In this document: positions 26,940-35,185 of the stretch, one piece after another
Position numbering within the stretch: position 1 is the first letter of the stretch
How the letters are laid out: every line of letters starts with the position of its first letter
Assembly: GCA_910586705.1 (NCBI GenBank)
Contig: CAJUJK010000004.1
Coordinates: 110,333 to 174,332 of the forward strand
Source of the DNA: an uncultured Lachnospiraceae bacterium
GTDB lineage: Bacteria; Bacillota; Clostridia; Lachnospirales; Lachnospiraceae
Length of the DNA stretch: 64,000 nucleotides
Reading direction: 5' to 3'
Made by a program: the position numbers and the translations under genes
The notes under the pieces: generated by a model
The model's input: the letters and a program-made list of their open reading frames with translations, nothing else
Databases searched by the model: none
Told to the model about the DNA's origin: nothing

Positions 26940-27417
26940 ATGCAAAAGAAAACAAGTGAGATGCCACAAACGTATCAAATTAATTTAAGCGATTTTGCGC
27001 TGTTTTTGTCGGTTATGAAGGTGAAAGAGGCATACGAGGATGTGCTCGGCATCATTTTGGATGAATCTGATTTGAAATTGAAAGAAGTCAAGGTGGAACA
27101 GGTAATTTTAAACAAATCGGGTAAACGTGCGATTCGGCTTGATGCGTGGGCGCAGGATGTGCAGGACAGGCAGTTTGATATGGAGATGCAGAATGAAACA
27201 GGTGGAGATGAACATTTTTGAGATGGGAAAGGAACTGGGAATAGAACAGGGAAAAGCATTGGGACTTGAGGAGGGTAAGAAGGAGAGCCTACGGATTTTG
27301 GTCAGAAGTGTAGAGTCGAGTATGAAGAATTTTCATATAAATCTGCAGGAGGCGTGCCGGGGGCTTGAGGTTTCCGTTGAGGAATATGAGGAAGCGAAAC
27401 GGCAGATTGCCCGGTAA
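26940..27417 (+). pseudogene. Collapsed Rpn/PD-(D/E)XK transposase-type nuclease gene
   Basis: Two overlapping short frames represent the two ends of one Rpn-family (PDDEXK_2) protein. The first (26940-27221) carries the N-terminal part with AIRLDAWAQDVQDRQFDMEMQN, typical of the beta strand bearing the nuclease Asp and the ExQ-like motif. The second (in another frame, ending at 27417) carries the C-terminal tail with FEMGKELGIEQGKALGLEEGKK. The middle of the protein (about 150-200 residues) is missing and the junction near 27200 is out of frame. This fits an internal deletion. Ribosome binding site and promoter remain. Confidence 0.75.
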
Positions 27418-27552
27418 AAGTGCCGTGGCATTGAAATCCGGGCAACACAAACAAAGCGGTTAGGAGCTTGGCGGTTTGCCGGAAGCTGAAATTCCTGCCG
27501 CTTGTTGTGAAAGCATAACAGTATGATTTCTGCTATGTCTTATCGAAAGTGT

Positions 27553-27912
27553 TTACGTTGTCCGATTGACAGAGTTTCTGAGCGTCAGCAGTTCATAGTA
27601 ATCCAAAAGAGCAGCGGTGTTGTGACGATCCAGTTCCAACGTTGTGTTGATCAGGTCGCTGACGGTATACTCCGCGGAAAGACGTTTGTTCAACATGCTG
27701 ATGCTGGCGCGGTACCGGGTCCGCTGTAAAAGAAAATCTGTGGATACGTCATAAAAGTCCGCGAGCTTAATCAGTGTGTTGAGATCCGGCGTATGTACAC
27801 CCTTTTCATAGTTGGAAACAGTTGCCACGGTTACGTTCAGATAGGCGGCAACTTCTTTCTGCAGGCAGCCCTTTTCCTTTCGCAGTTTAGCCAGAAATGT
27901 ACCAAATTCCAT
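27553..27912 (-). CDS. XRE-family transcriptional regulator
   Basis: DNA-binding protein of 119 residues. The N-terminal helix-turn-helix reads FLAKLRKEKGCLQKEVAAYL and VATVSNYEKGVHTPDLNTL. The C-terminal half is helical (LELDRHNTAALLDYYELL) and may dimerise or bind a ligand. The start ATG follows GGAG with 6-7 base spacing. An upstream in-frame extension lacks a good site. It is divergent from the cysteine hydrolase at 28159, and the 246-base gap has an imperfect palindrome (TACCGCATA / TATGGTA near 28064-28082) that could be its operator. Confidence 0.88.
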   Translation of the reverse strand: MEFGTFLAKLRKEKGCLQKEVAAYLNVTVATVSNYEKGVHTPDLNTLIKLADFYDVSTDFLLQRTRYRASISMLNKRLSAEYTVSDLINTTLELDRHNTAALLDYYELLTLRNSVNRTT

Positions 27913-28158
27913 TGTTTTCTCCATACCAAAGCGGGGACGCCTCGGTCTTTTTCTGAAAGTAAGGCAGACATCACAAAGAGTCTGCATGACTTTGCGTATT
28001 TATAATTGCTTCAAGGATATTTTTACTGTATCGTATTTTAATGCAGAAAAAAGTAAAATTAACATACCGCATAAAATATGGTAATTTATGGGAATAAAAT
28101 CAATGAATAGTTTAATGAAAAAAAGAATCAATGGATTCTTCAAAAAGGGGGGAATAAC

Positions 28159-28692
28159 ATGATTTTACTTATAGTCGATACGCAGAAAGGAATTACGGAT
28201 GGAAGGCTGTTTGCTTTTGAAAGGCTGAGAGCGAACATAAAAACGCTGATCGGGCAAGCCAGAAAGCACCGGGTTGAGGTGGTGTATGTGAGGCATGACG
28301 ACGGTCCGGGCACGGGATTTTCTGCGGGAGACGACGAGTTTGCGATATTTGAGGAGTTTGCGCCTCTGGAGGAGGAGCGCATTTTTGACAAGACGGTAAA
28401 CAGTGCGTTGCACGAATCGACGGGGCTTGCAGAATATTTGGCAAAGAAAAGGGAAACGAAAATTATGATCGTGGGTCTGCAGACAAATTTTTGCATAGAT
28501 GCCACCATTCAAAGTGGCTTTTATCTGGGATACGAGATGATCGTACCGGCTTACGCGAACTCCACTTTTGACAATGATTATATGACGAAGGATGTGTGCT
28601 ATCATTACTATAATGATTTTCTCTGGAACGGAAGATATGCGAGGTGCGTCTCGATGGAGGAAGCGGTGGAAATGCTTGTTTCCCAACAATGA
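28159..28692 (+). CDS. Isochorismatase-like cysteine hydrolase
   Basis: Cytoplasmic hydrolase of 177 residues with the cysteine-hydrolase fold. The catalytic Asp is in LLIVDTQKG and the nucleophile Cys in GLQTNFCIDATIQSGF. A supporting Lys is likely in RIFDKTVNSAL. Relatives act on amides such as nicotinamide or on isochorismate. The substrate here is not evident. It starts after a strong AAGGGGGGA site and may be controlled by the divergent XRE regulator. Confidence 0.87.
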   Translation: MILLIVDTQKGITDGRLFAFERLRANIKTLIGQARKHRVEVVYVRHDDGPGTGFSAGDDEFAIFEEFAPLEEERIFDKTVNSALHESTGLAEYLAKKRETKIMIVGLQTNFCIDATIQSGFYLGYEMIVPAYANSTFDNDYMTKDVCYHYYNDFLWNGRYARCVSMEEAVEMLVSQQ

Positions 28693-28743
28693 GTGACAGA
28701 TAAAACATGCAGGGTTATATTTGGCGGAGAGGGATAAAAAATT

Positions 28744-29346
28744 ATGTTCTATAAAGATATTAGAATTAGGACAGCCGGTATCCATGATGCGCAGGCGCTT
28801 CTGGAAATCTACGCGCCATATGTCAGAAATACGGCAATCACATTTGAATATGAGGTGCCCAAGCCGGCTGATTTTCAGAAACGAATAGAAAATACGCTGA
28901 AAAAATATCCTTATATCGTGGCGGAAGCGGACGGGGAGATTCTGGGCTATGCCTATACGGGCGCATTTAAAGAACGGGCTGCGTATGACTGGTCAGCAGA
29001 GGTTTCTATCTATGTGAAAGAAGATAAACACGGGAATGGCGTCGGAAGAAAACTTTATGCAGCGCTGGAGGAAATTTCCCGTGTGCAGCACATTCTGAAC
29101 CTGAATGCCTGCATAGCCTGCTCCGACATGGAAGATGAGTATCTGACAAATGACAGCGTCACATTTCACAGCCATATGGGATATACGATGGTCGGAAAAT
29201 TCCATCAGTGCGGCTATAAATTCGGCAGATGGTATGACATGGTCTGGATGGAGAAAAGAATCGGGGAGCATCCGGCAGACCCTGCGCCGGTAATCCTGTT
29301 TTCTGATTTGTCATGGACTGTAAAAACAGTGAACGAGACGCAATAA
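28744..29346 (+). CDS. GNAT acetyltransferase (phosphinothricin acetyltransferase-like)
   Basis: Acyl-CoA-dependent N-acetyltransferase of 200 residues. Visible GNAT motifs are IRTAGIHDAQALLEIYAPYV, the acetyl-CoA loop KHGNGVGRKLYAALE (QxxGxG-like) and the closing FHSHMGYTMVGKFHQCGYK. The order resembles PAT/Pat proteins that acetylate small amines or antibiotics such as phosphinothricin, but homologues also act on methionine sulfoximine or other amines. It lies 51 bases after the cysteine hydrolase, a possible two-gene unit. Confidence 0.87.
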   Translation: MFYKDIRIRTAGIHDAQALLEIYAPYVRNTAITFEYEVPKPADFQKRIENTLKKYPYIVAEADGEILGYAYTGAFKERAAYDWSAEVSIYVKEDKHGNGVGRKLYAALEEISRVQHILNLNACIACSDMEDEYLTNDSVTFHSHMGYTMVGKFHQCGYKFGRWYDMVWMEKRIGEHPADPAPVILFSDLSWTVKTVNETQ

Positions 29347-29437
29347 CTTAAAATGTAAAAATTTGCCGCTTTCTGTTTGGTTGTAAACTTGATTTTGCAG
29401 GGAAAAATAAGTATAAATAAAGTGGAGGTGGCGGCGT

Positions 29438-29851
29438 ATGTGGTTTCTGTTTGCAATCTTGTCCGCGGTGTTTGCGGCATTGACTTCAATCCTTGCAAAA
29501 ATCGGTATAGAGGGCGTTAATTCCAATCTTGCCACGGCGATACGGACGGTCGTGGTCGTTATTATGGCGTGGGGCATGGTGTTTCTGACACACACGCAGG
29601 GCGGTATTGCCGAGATCAGCAGAAAAAGCTGGACGTTCCTGATCCTTTCGGGGCTTGCGACCGGCGCGTCATGGCTCTGCTATTATCATGCCCTGCAGAT
29701 CGGAGAGGCATCCAAGGTGGTGCCGATCGACAAATTGAGTGTGGTGATCACACTTATATTGGCGTTTGTTTTTCTGCATGAGGAATTTACAGCAAGATCA
29801 CTGATCGGCTGTGTGCTGATCGGGGTGGGAACGCTGGTTATGGTTATTTGA
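29438..29851 (+). CDS. Single-domain EamA/DMT family transporter
   Basis: Integral membrane protein of 137 residues with about five hydrophobic helices, for example WFLFAILSAVFAALTSILA at the N-terminus and SVVITLILAFVFLHEE near the end. It is half the size of the usual ten-helix DMT proteins, so it probably works as a dimer. The EamA hallmark SWLCYYHALQIGEASKVVP is present. The transported compound is unknown. A strong GGAGG precedes the ATG. Confidence 0.86.
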   Translation: MWFLFAILSAVFAALTSILAKIGIEGVNSNLATAIRTVVVVIMAWGMVFLTHTQGGIAEISRKSWTFLILSGLATGASWLCYYHALQIGEASKVVPIDKLSVVITLILAFVFLHEEFTARSLIGCVLIGVGTLVMVI

Positions 29852-29913
29852 TTGTGTGGAGGACCAGATGTATCAGACAGTCGGTCATAAGTTCCGCCCC
29901 AAGGAGGTGCCAG

Positions 29914-30408
29914 ATGGAATATATAAACGAATATGTTTCCCCTCTTGGTAAGATATTGCTCGCGTCAGACGGACATGCCCTGACAGGCTTATGGTTTGAG
30001 GGACAGAAATATTTTGCGGCAAAACTTGACCCGGATCACGAGGAGAAAAACCTGCCTGTCTTTGCCCGGACGGCAGAGTGGCTTGCCCTGTATTTTGACG
30101 GGAAGAACCCCGCCTTTATGCCGCCGCTGACACTGAAAGGAACGCCTTTTCAGAAAGAGGTGTGGGAAGCGATGCTCACGATCCCGTTCGGACAGACCAC
30201 GACTTACGCGAAAATTGCCGCGCAAATTGCAGAGAACAGGGGGCTTGCATCCATGTCGGCGCAGGCGGTCGGCAACGCAGTCGCGCACAACCCCATTTCC
30301 GTCATCATCCCCTGTCACAGGGTTGTAGGCACAGACGGCAGCCTGACGGGGTACGCGGGCGGCATCGAAAAGAAGGAATGGCTTCTGGCAATGGAAAGAC
30401 AGGCGTGA
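29914..30408 (+). CDS. ogt: Methylated-DNA-protein cysteine methyltransferase
   Basis: Repairs O6-alkylguanine in DNA by moving the alkyl group to its own cysteine. The 164-residue protein has the helix-turn-helix FGQTTTYAKIAAQIAENRG, asparagine hinge AVGNAVAHNP and the active-site sequence IPCHRVVG. The start was set by AAGGAGG seven bases upstream. An earlier in-frame ATG at 29848 overlaps the EamA gene by 4 bases and would add an unlikely 22-residue tail. Confidence 0.95.
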   Translation: MEYINEYVSPLGKILLASDGHALTGLWFEGQKYFAAKLDPDHEEKNLPVFARTAEWLALYFDGKNPAFMPPLTLKGTPFQKEVWEAMLTIPFGQTTTYAKIAAQIAENRGLASMSAQAVGNAVAHNPISVIIPCHRVVGTDGSLTGYAGGIEKKEWLLAMERQA

Positions 30409-30446
30409 TATAATCATATAAAAAGTCAACCAGAAAGGAACCGCAT

Positions 30447-31223
30447 ATGGCGCAAAAGAAAAAAGTAACGGCGACGGTAATATCGCAAAAACAGATAGGC
30501 GAGCAGATTTTCGACCTCTGGCTGGAGACGAAGCTTGCGAAGGACGCCCATCCGGGACAGTTTGTGGCGGTCTATCCACACGGCGAGAGTATGCTCCTGC
30601 CCCGCCCAATCAGTATCTGCGAGACGGACAAGGCAAAAAACAGGCTGCGCCTCGTATACCGCGTGGCGGGAAAAGGCACGGCGGAGTTTTCGACCTGCAA
30701 AGCAGGCGACAGGCTGGATATACTCGGCGTGCTCGGAAACGGGTTCCCTGTTGAGAAGGCGAAGGGGAAACGCGTCTTTCTGATGGGCGGCGGGATCGGC
30801 ATTCCGCCCATGCTGGAGTTGGCAAAGGCGATGGGTGAGAAGAAGCAGATCCTTCTCGGCTATCGGAACAAGGACCTCTTTCTGGAAGAGGATCTGGCGC
30901 AGTACGGCGACGTTTATGTGGCGACGGAGGACGGCAGCGTGGGGACGAAGGGAAATGTGATGGATATCATCAAAGCCTACACGCTTCATGCGGATGTGAT
31001 TATGGCGTGCGGACCGATGCCGATGCTCCGGGCAATTAAAAAGTATGCGGCGGAACAGGGGATTGAGGCATATATTTCTCTGGAGGAGCGCATGGCGTGT
31101 GGTGTGGGCGCGTGTCTGGGCTGTGTATGCCGCACGGCGAAAGTGGACGCCCATTCCCATGTGCACAATGCGCGTATCTGTACGGAGGGACCGGTTTTTG
31201 AAGCAGGGGAGGTGGAACTATGA
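30447..31223 (+). CDS. pyrK: Dihydroorotate dehydrogenase electron transfer subunit
   Basis: FAD and [2Fe-2S] subunit that passes electrons from PyrD to NAD+. The 258-residue protein has the FAD-binding motif RPISICE, nucleotide motif MGGGIGIPPM, a CGPMPML loop and the C-terminal iron-sulfur cysteines CGVGACLGCVC. It overlaps pyrD by four bases (ATGA), so the two subunits are translationally coupled. This identifies the dehydrogenase as class 1B, NAD-dependent. Confidence 0.96.
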   Translation: MAQKKKVTATVISQKQIGEQIFDLWLETKLAKDAHPGQFVAVYPHGESMLLPRPISICETDKAKNRLRLVYRVAGKGTAEFSTCKAGDRLDILGVLGNGFPVEKAKGKRVFLMGGGIGIPPMLELAKAMGEKKQILLGYRNKDLFLEEDLAQYGDVYVATEDGSVGTKGNVMDIIKAYTLHADVIMACGPMPMLRAIKKYAAEQGIEAYISLEERMACGVGACLGCVCRTAKVDAHSHVHNARICTEGPVFEAGEVEL

Positions 31224-32122
31224 ATACAGAGGTAAAAATCGCGGGAGTCACCTTTAAAAATCCTGTTATGACGGCGTCCGGCACTTTCGGTTCCGGCATG
31301 GAGTACAGCGACTTTGTGGATTTAAACAGGCTGGGAGCGGTGGTGACCAAAGGGGTTGCGAACGTGCCGTGGGAAGGCAATCCGACGCCCCGTGTGGCGG
31401 AAGTGTACGGCGGTATGTTAAATGCCATCGGGCTGCAGAATCCGGGAATTGATGTTTTTATAGAGCGTGACCTTGCTTTTTTGAAAAAATATGACACGAA
31501 TGTCATTGTAAATGTCTGCGGTAAGACCGTGGAAGACTATCTGGAAGTGGTGGAGCGGCTTTCGGACACGTCCGTTTCCATGCTGGAAATCAATGTGTCC
31601 TGCCCCAATGTGAAGGAGGGGGCGATCGCTTTCGGGCAGAAGGCAGATTCCCTCTACGACATTACGTCGCAGATTAAGAAAAAGGCGCGGCAGCCAGTGA
31701 TTATGAAGCTGAGCCCGAATGTGACGGACATCACAGAGATGGCAAAAGCGGCGGAGGCGGCGGGAGCCGACGCGCTCTCCATGATTAACACGATCACGGG
31801 CATGAAGATTGATATTCACAGGAAAAAGTTTGTGCTCGCCAATAAGACGGGCGGCATGTCCGGCCCTGCTGTCAAGCCGGTAGCTGTGCGCATGGTTTAC
31901 CAGACGGCGCAGGCTGTGAAGATTCCGATTATCGGCATGGGCGGTATCGGAAGCGCGGAGGACGCGATCGAGTTCCTGCTTGCCGGTGCCAGCGCTGTTG
32001 CGGTTGGCGCGATGAATTTTGTGAACCCTTATACGACTGTGGAAGTGGTGGAAGGAATCGAGGCTTATATGAAGCAGTATGGGATTGAGAATGTGACGGA
32101 GCTGGTCGGGGCGGTCTCGTAG
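31220..32122 (+). CDS. pyrD: Dihydroorotate dehydrogenase, class 1B catalytic subunit
   Basis: FMN-containing barrel enzyme oxidising dihydroorotate to orotate. The 300-residue protein has N-terminal FKNPVMTASGTFGSG, the catalytic cysteine in LEINVSCPNVKEG, and FMN-binding NTITGMKID and GMGGIGSAEDA. The catalytic Cys (not Ser) marks the class 1 group. It is coupled to pyrK by overlap. The rest of the pathway, except pyrC, lies outside the window. Confidence 0.97.
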   Translation: MNTEVKIAGVTFKNPVMTASGTFGSGMEYSDFVDLNRLGAVVTKGVANVPWEGNPTPRVAEVYGGMLNAIGLQNPGIDVFIERDLAFLKKYDTNVIVNVCGKTVEDYLEVVERLSDTSVSMLEINVSCPNVKEGAIAFGQKADSLYDITSQIKKKARQPVIMKLSPNVTDITEMAKAAEAAGADALSMINTITGMKIDIHRKKFVLANKTGGMSGPAVKPVAVRMVYQTAQAVKIPIIGMGGIGSAEDAIEFLLAGASAVAVGAMNFVNPYTTVEVVEGIEAYMKQYGIENVTELVGAVS

Positions 32123-32230
32123 GAAATGCGCAAAAGGAATGCCGTATGCTGATTAGGAGAAACTATGCCGGCAGCGTGGTGAACATGGCTGATGCAATGG
32201 GAAATGCTGGGAAGGCAGGAGGAAACGGAA

Positions 32231-32890
32231 ATGACGATAGAGGAGTTTAGAAAGAGAGTGGAAGACGATCCCGAGTGGGCGCCGGGATGGGAAATTATTG
32301 ACAAGGAATTTGACAGGCTTTATCCCGGAGTGAAGCCCGGGCATTATGCCACAGACATGGCGTCGAGAGCTGTCTTTGGAGGAAACAATTACCTTGACGG
32401 ATTTTCCATTTATCCATCTCCGAAAGGCTATAAGCACATAGTGACATACGGCATGACCCAGCTTTACGCCAATGAAAAAGCGCTCGGCGGTGAGTGGAGT
32501 AAATGGGGTTATGAAATGACGATCAAGCTTAGGGAAGAGACAGACGAGGCGTGTATGTGGGCGATTGACATGATGCTGAATCTTGCCAGATATACTTATA
32601 CACAGGAAAGGTTTTTTGATCCCTTTGAATATGTTTCGGGCGGGGGAAAGTCTTTACATACGGGTGTGGAGTCAGACATCACAGCTCTTTTGACGATTGC
32701 CGATACGGAAGCGCAGACGCAGGACACGTTATATGGCAAGACCCAGTTTATCCAGCTGGTCGGTATAACGGAGAGCGAACTGCAGGCATTGATTGAGGAT
32801 CACGATAACGCGTATAAGCTTTATGACTTGATGAAAAAAGACAATCCCGATTTTGTCACCGATATGAAGCGGACGAAATCGTATCTGTAA
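32231..32890 (+). CDS. Suppressor-of-fused (SUFU) domain protein
   Basis: Cytoplasmic protein of 219 residues with the bacterial SUFU domain: DGFSIYPSPKGYKHIVTYGMTQLY, followed by GYEMTIKLRE and later FIQLVGITESELQAL. Bacterial SUFU proteins are sometimes linked to polymorphic toxins as immunity factors, but this one has no toxin neighbour. The start at MTIEEF is set by AGGAGG eight bases upstream. The preceding 109 bases hold no other gene. Confidence 0.85.
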   Translation: MTIEEFRKRVEDDPEWAPGWEIIDKEFDRLYPGVKPGHYATDMASRAVFGGNNYLDGFSIYPSPKGYKHIVTYGMTQLYANEKALGGEWSKWGYEMTIKLREETDEACMWAIDMMLNLARYTYTQERFFDPFEYVSGGGKSLHTGVESDITALLTIADTEAQTQDTLYGKTQFIQLVGITESELQALIEDHDNAYKLYDLMKKDNPDFVTDMKRTKSYL

Positions 32891-32989
32891 AAACCGGGCG
32901 CCGGCACGCTTGATTCAGAGAATGCTTCGCATTCCCCTTTCATAATTTGCGTTGTCGCAATTTCCTGCCAAAATAAGAAACATATCCGC

Positions 32990-33040
32990 CCCTCCCTGCG
33001 CATAGATTTATAGTAACTATACGCAGGGAGGGCATTTTTT
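32990..33040 (+). terminator. Terminator-like hairpin overlapping the sipL ribosome binding site
   Basis: Arms CCCTCCCTGCG (32990-33000) and CGCAGGGAGGG (33022-33032) pair perfectly over 11 bp, with an inner ATAG/CTAT helix. Six Ts (33035-33040) follow at once, and then the GTG start of sipL. The right arm contains GGGAGGG, the only plausible ribosome binding site of sipL. Confidence 0.8.
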
Positions 33041-34597
33041 GTGGAATTGGTGAAGAAAAAGATACATATGGATCGAATAAACGGCAGAGCCGGCACGCAG
33101 ATGGTATTGGAAGAGGACGTCAACATTTCAGATAATAAACTGGATGCAAACTATCTGTTAAGCAGTAAAGGCGAGATCATTATGGAGGAGATCCGCCCCG
33201 GTGAAAACGCGGTCAGCATGAAAGGCAAGCTGGTGGTGTCCATACTGTATCTGACGGACATGGAGGGGATGTGCGCCAGCATGGAGGCGGTGATTCCCTT
33301 TGAGGAAAAGGTGAACATGGAAGGGGTAAATAACGGCGACACGATCCTGACGGAGAGCTGTATTGAGGATCTGACGGTGGGGCTGATCAACTCGCGCAAA
33401 TTCAGCGTGCAGGCGGTGGTTTCCTTTACACTGGAGCGGGAGGAGCAGGTGGAGTGTGAGACGGCGGTTGACCTTTACCACGAGGAACCTGTGGAGTACC
33501 GCAAGTGCGTCTACCCGGTGATAGAGCTGGTGCTGCACAAGAAAGATATTTTCCGTCTGAAAGAGGAGATGGAACTGACGGGCAATCTGCCCAATGTGTT
33601 CCAGACCATATGGCATCACATCTGTTTCGACCATGTGGAGTTTAAGGCGCTTGAAGAGAAGCTTTCGATTCAGGGGGAGATGCGCGCCTTTTTCCTGTAT
33701 GAGGGCGAGGGGGATAACGACAAAACCCAGTGGTATGAGAACACCGTGCCATTCAGCGGCATTATAGAGTGTCACGGCTGCCGGGAAAACATGATTCCCG
33801 ATATCCAGTATCATCTGGGACAGTGCAATGTGGAAGTGCGGCAGGATTTTGACGGCGAGGAGAGAGTGTTCTGCGTGGAGCCGGTGCTGGATCTGGATAT
33901 CCACCTCTACGAGGAGGAAAATCTGGAGGTGATCTCCGACGTTTACGGTGTGGATAAGGAGATTGAAGCGCTGACGATGCAGATGCCGGTAAAGAGTCTG
34001 TTGCTTGCCGGAAACGGAAAATGCAAGATTGCGGAGCACGTGCGGATCCAGAACCCGGAGATGCCGATGTATCAGCTCATCCACTCCGACGGGGAAATCA
34101 GAATCGACGAGCAGACCATTGTGGAAAACGGCATTGCTGTCACGGGAACGCTTCTGGTGACAACACTCTATCTGAGTGCGGGTGGGGCGAAGTCCATTTA
34201 TTCCACGGTCAACGAACTGCCGTTCCAGTATGTGATCGAGGCGGAGAACATTCTGCCCACCTGTGTCTATAAGCTGCGCAGCAGTATCGAGCAGCTGACC
34301 GTGACCATGCTTGACAGCGACGAGCTGGACGTCAAGGCGGCATTGCAGTTTAAAGTCATTGTATTTTCTGTGCAGAACCGGGATCTGGTGACAGATATCC
34401 GGGTGGAGCCGCTTGACCTGAATAAGCTCAGCGACCTGCCGGGGATGGTGATCTGTATTGTGGGACCGGGGGAGACGCTGTGGGATATCGGCAAGAAGTA
34501 TTATGTGCCGGTGGCGCAGTTAAAGGAAGTGAACGAGCTGCCGACGGAGGAAATTTCGGCGGGAGATAAAATTTTGGTGGTGAAGGGCGGCATTTAG
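33041..34597 (+). CDS. sipL: SPOCS/LysM spore-envelope protein (SipL-type)
   Basis: Likely spore coat morphogenesis protein, homologous in architecture to Clostridioides SipL, which binds SpoIVA. The 518-residue protein has tandem SPOCS (DUF3794) domains: the first around KGEIIMEEIRPGENAVSMKG, later ones around EIRIDEQTIVENGIAVTG. It ends in a LysM domain (GPGETLWDIGKKYYVPVAQL). The start is GTG at 33041 because GGGAGGG lies eight bases upstream and the next ATG has none. The site is folded in the preceding hairpin. Confidence 0.88.
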   Translation: MELVKKKIHMDRINGRAGTQMVLEEDVNISDNKLDANYLLSSKGEIIMEEIRPGENAVSMKGKLVVSILYLTDMEGMCASMEAVIPFEEKVNMEGVNNGDTILTESCIEDLTVGLINSRKFSVQAVVSFTLEREEQVECETAVDLYHEEPVEYRKCVYPVIELVLHKKDIFRLKEEMELTGNLPNVFQTIWHHICFDHVEFKALEEKLSIQGEMRAFFLYEGEGDNDKTQWYENTVPFSGIIECHGCRENMIPDIQYHLGQCNVEVRQDFDGEERVFCVEPVLDLDIHLYEEENLEVISDVYGVDKEIEALTMQMPVKSLLLAGNGKCKIAEHVRIQNPEMPMYQLIHSDGEIRIDEQTIVENGIAVTGTLLVTTLYLSAGGAKSIYSTVNELPFQYVIEAENILPTCVYKLRSSIEQLTVTMLDSDELDVKAALQFKVIVFSVQNRDLVTDIRVEPLDLNKLSDLPGMVICIVGPGETLWDIGKKYYVPVAQLKEVNELPTEEISAGDKILVVKGGI

Positions 34598-34613
34598 AGA
34601 TTGACAAACGGAT

Positions 34614-34647
34614 GCGCGGGCGACGGGTAATATTACGTCGCCCGCGC
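34614..34647. terminator. 12-bp GC-rich hairpin after sipL
   Basis: GCGCGGGCGACG (34614-34625) pairs perfectly with CGTCGCCCGCGC (34636-34647) around a 10-base AT-rich loop, 16 bases after the sipL stop. There is no T-run, so termination is likely only with help from other factors. Confidence 0.6.
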
Positions 34648-34763
34648 TGTGTTCTGGCAGGCTGCCCGCCTTCGCTTCGCTGGGCGTGGTGCGAGGATGT
34701 TTAGTAAAATTTAATGGAACTGTGTGTGCGGTTGTGGTAGAATAACAGCATTGAACAATTTAG

Positions 34764-34787
34764 TAATCTGGAATTTAATCTGGAATT
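34764..34787 (+). repeat. Perfect 12-base tandem duplication
   Basis: TAATCTGGAATT occurs twice back to back (34764-34775, 34776-34787). It is probably a slippage or small duplication product in non-coding DNA. Confidence 0.85.
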
Positions 34788-34929
34788 GGCTGTATTCCTA
34801 CTGGCTTTGACGCATATTTGCAAATGCTTATGGACAGGGATTATGATTTTATAAAAGGGGATACTAATTGAGGGCAGCAGGCGAGTGTTTTATAACCAAA
34901 TATAAAAATCGGGCTTTTGGGGCATTTAT

Positions 34930-35161
34930 ATGCGCGAAATATGCGAAAAAATAGAGATCAATCCACAGCAGCTTTACAATGGCTGTATTTTTATGGCGGT
35001 GGCTCATGCGGTAACAGTTGGAGAATATCCGGAGCTCAATTATGAACACTCATGGGATGGTATAAATTACTGCATGAATAACAGTCGGGGATGTGCTGTG
35101 CGGCGACATAGATGAAATCAAGGTATCTATGGAGGAACTGAATATTAAGCTGGAAGAGTAA
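34930..35161 (+). pseudogene. Fragment of an unidentified protein gene, frameshifted
   Basis: The frame at 34930 reads as plausible protein (EINPQQLYNGCIFMAVAHAV, then VGEYPELNYEHSWDGINYCM) but stops after 61 codons. Shifting one base near 35090 continues into GDVLCGDIDEIKVSMEEL and KLEE before a stop at 35161. There is no ribosome binding site and a stop codon lies eight codons before the ATG. This fits a decayed gene. The family was not recognised. Confidence 0.45.
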
Positions 35162-35185
35162 AAGAAACATAAAGGGAGAATTTGC

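Larger units (their letters stand above)
34598..35185. other. Non-coding stretch with hairpin, tandem repeat and gene remnant
   Basis: These 588 bases lie between sipL and the spermidine-synthase fusion. They hold a GC-rich hairpin (34614-34647), a 12-base tandem duplication (34764-34787) and a frameshifted reading frame (34930-35161). No intact gene was seen. Confidence 0.65.
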
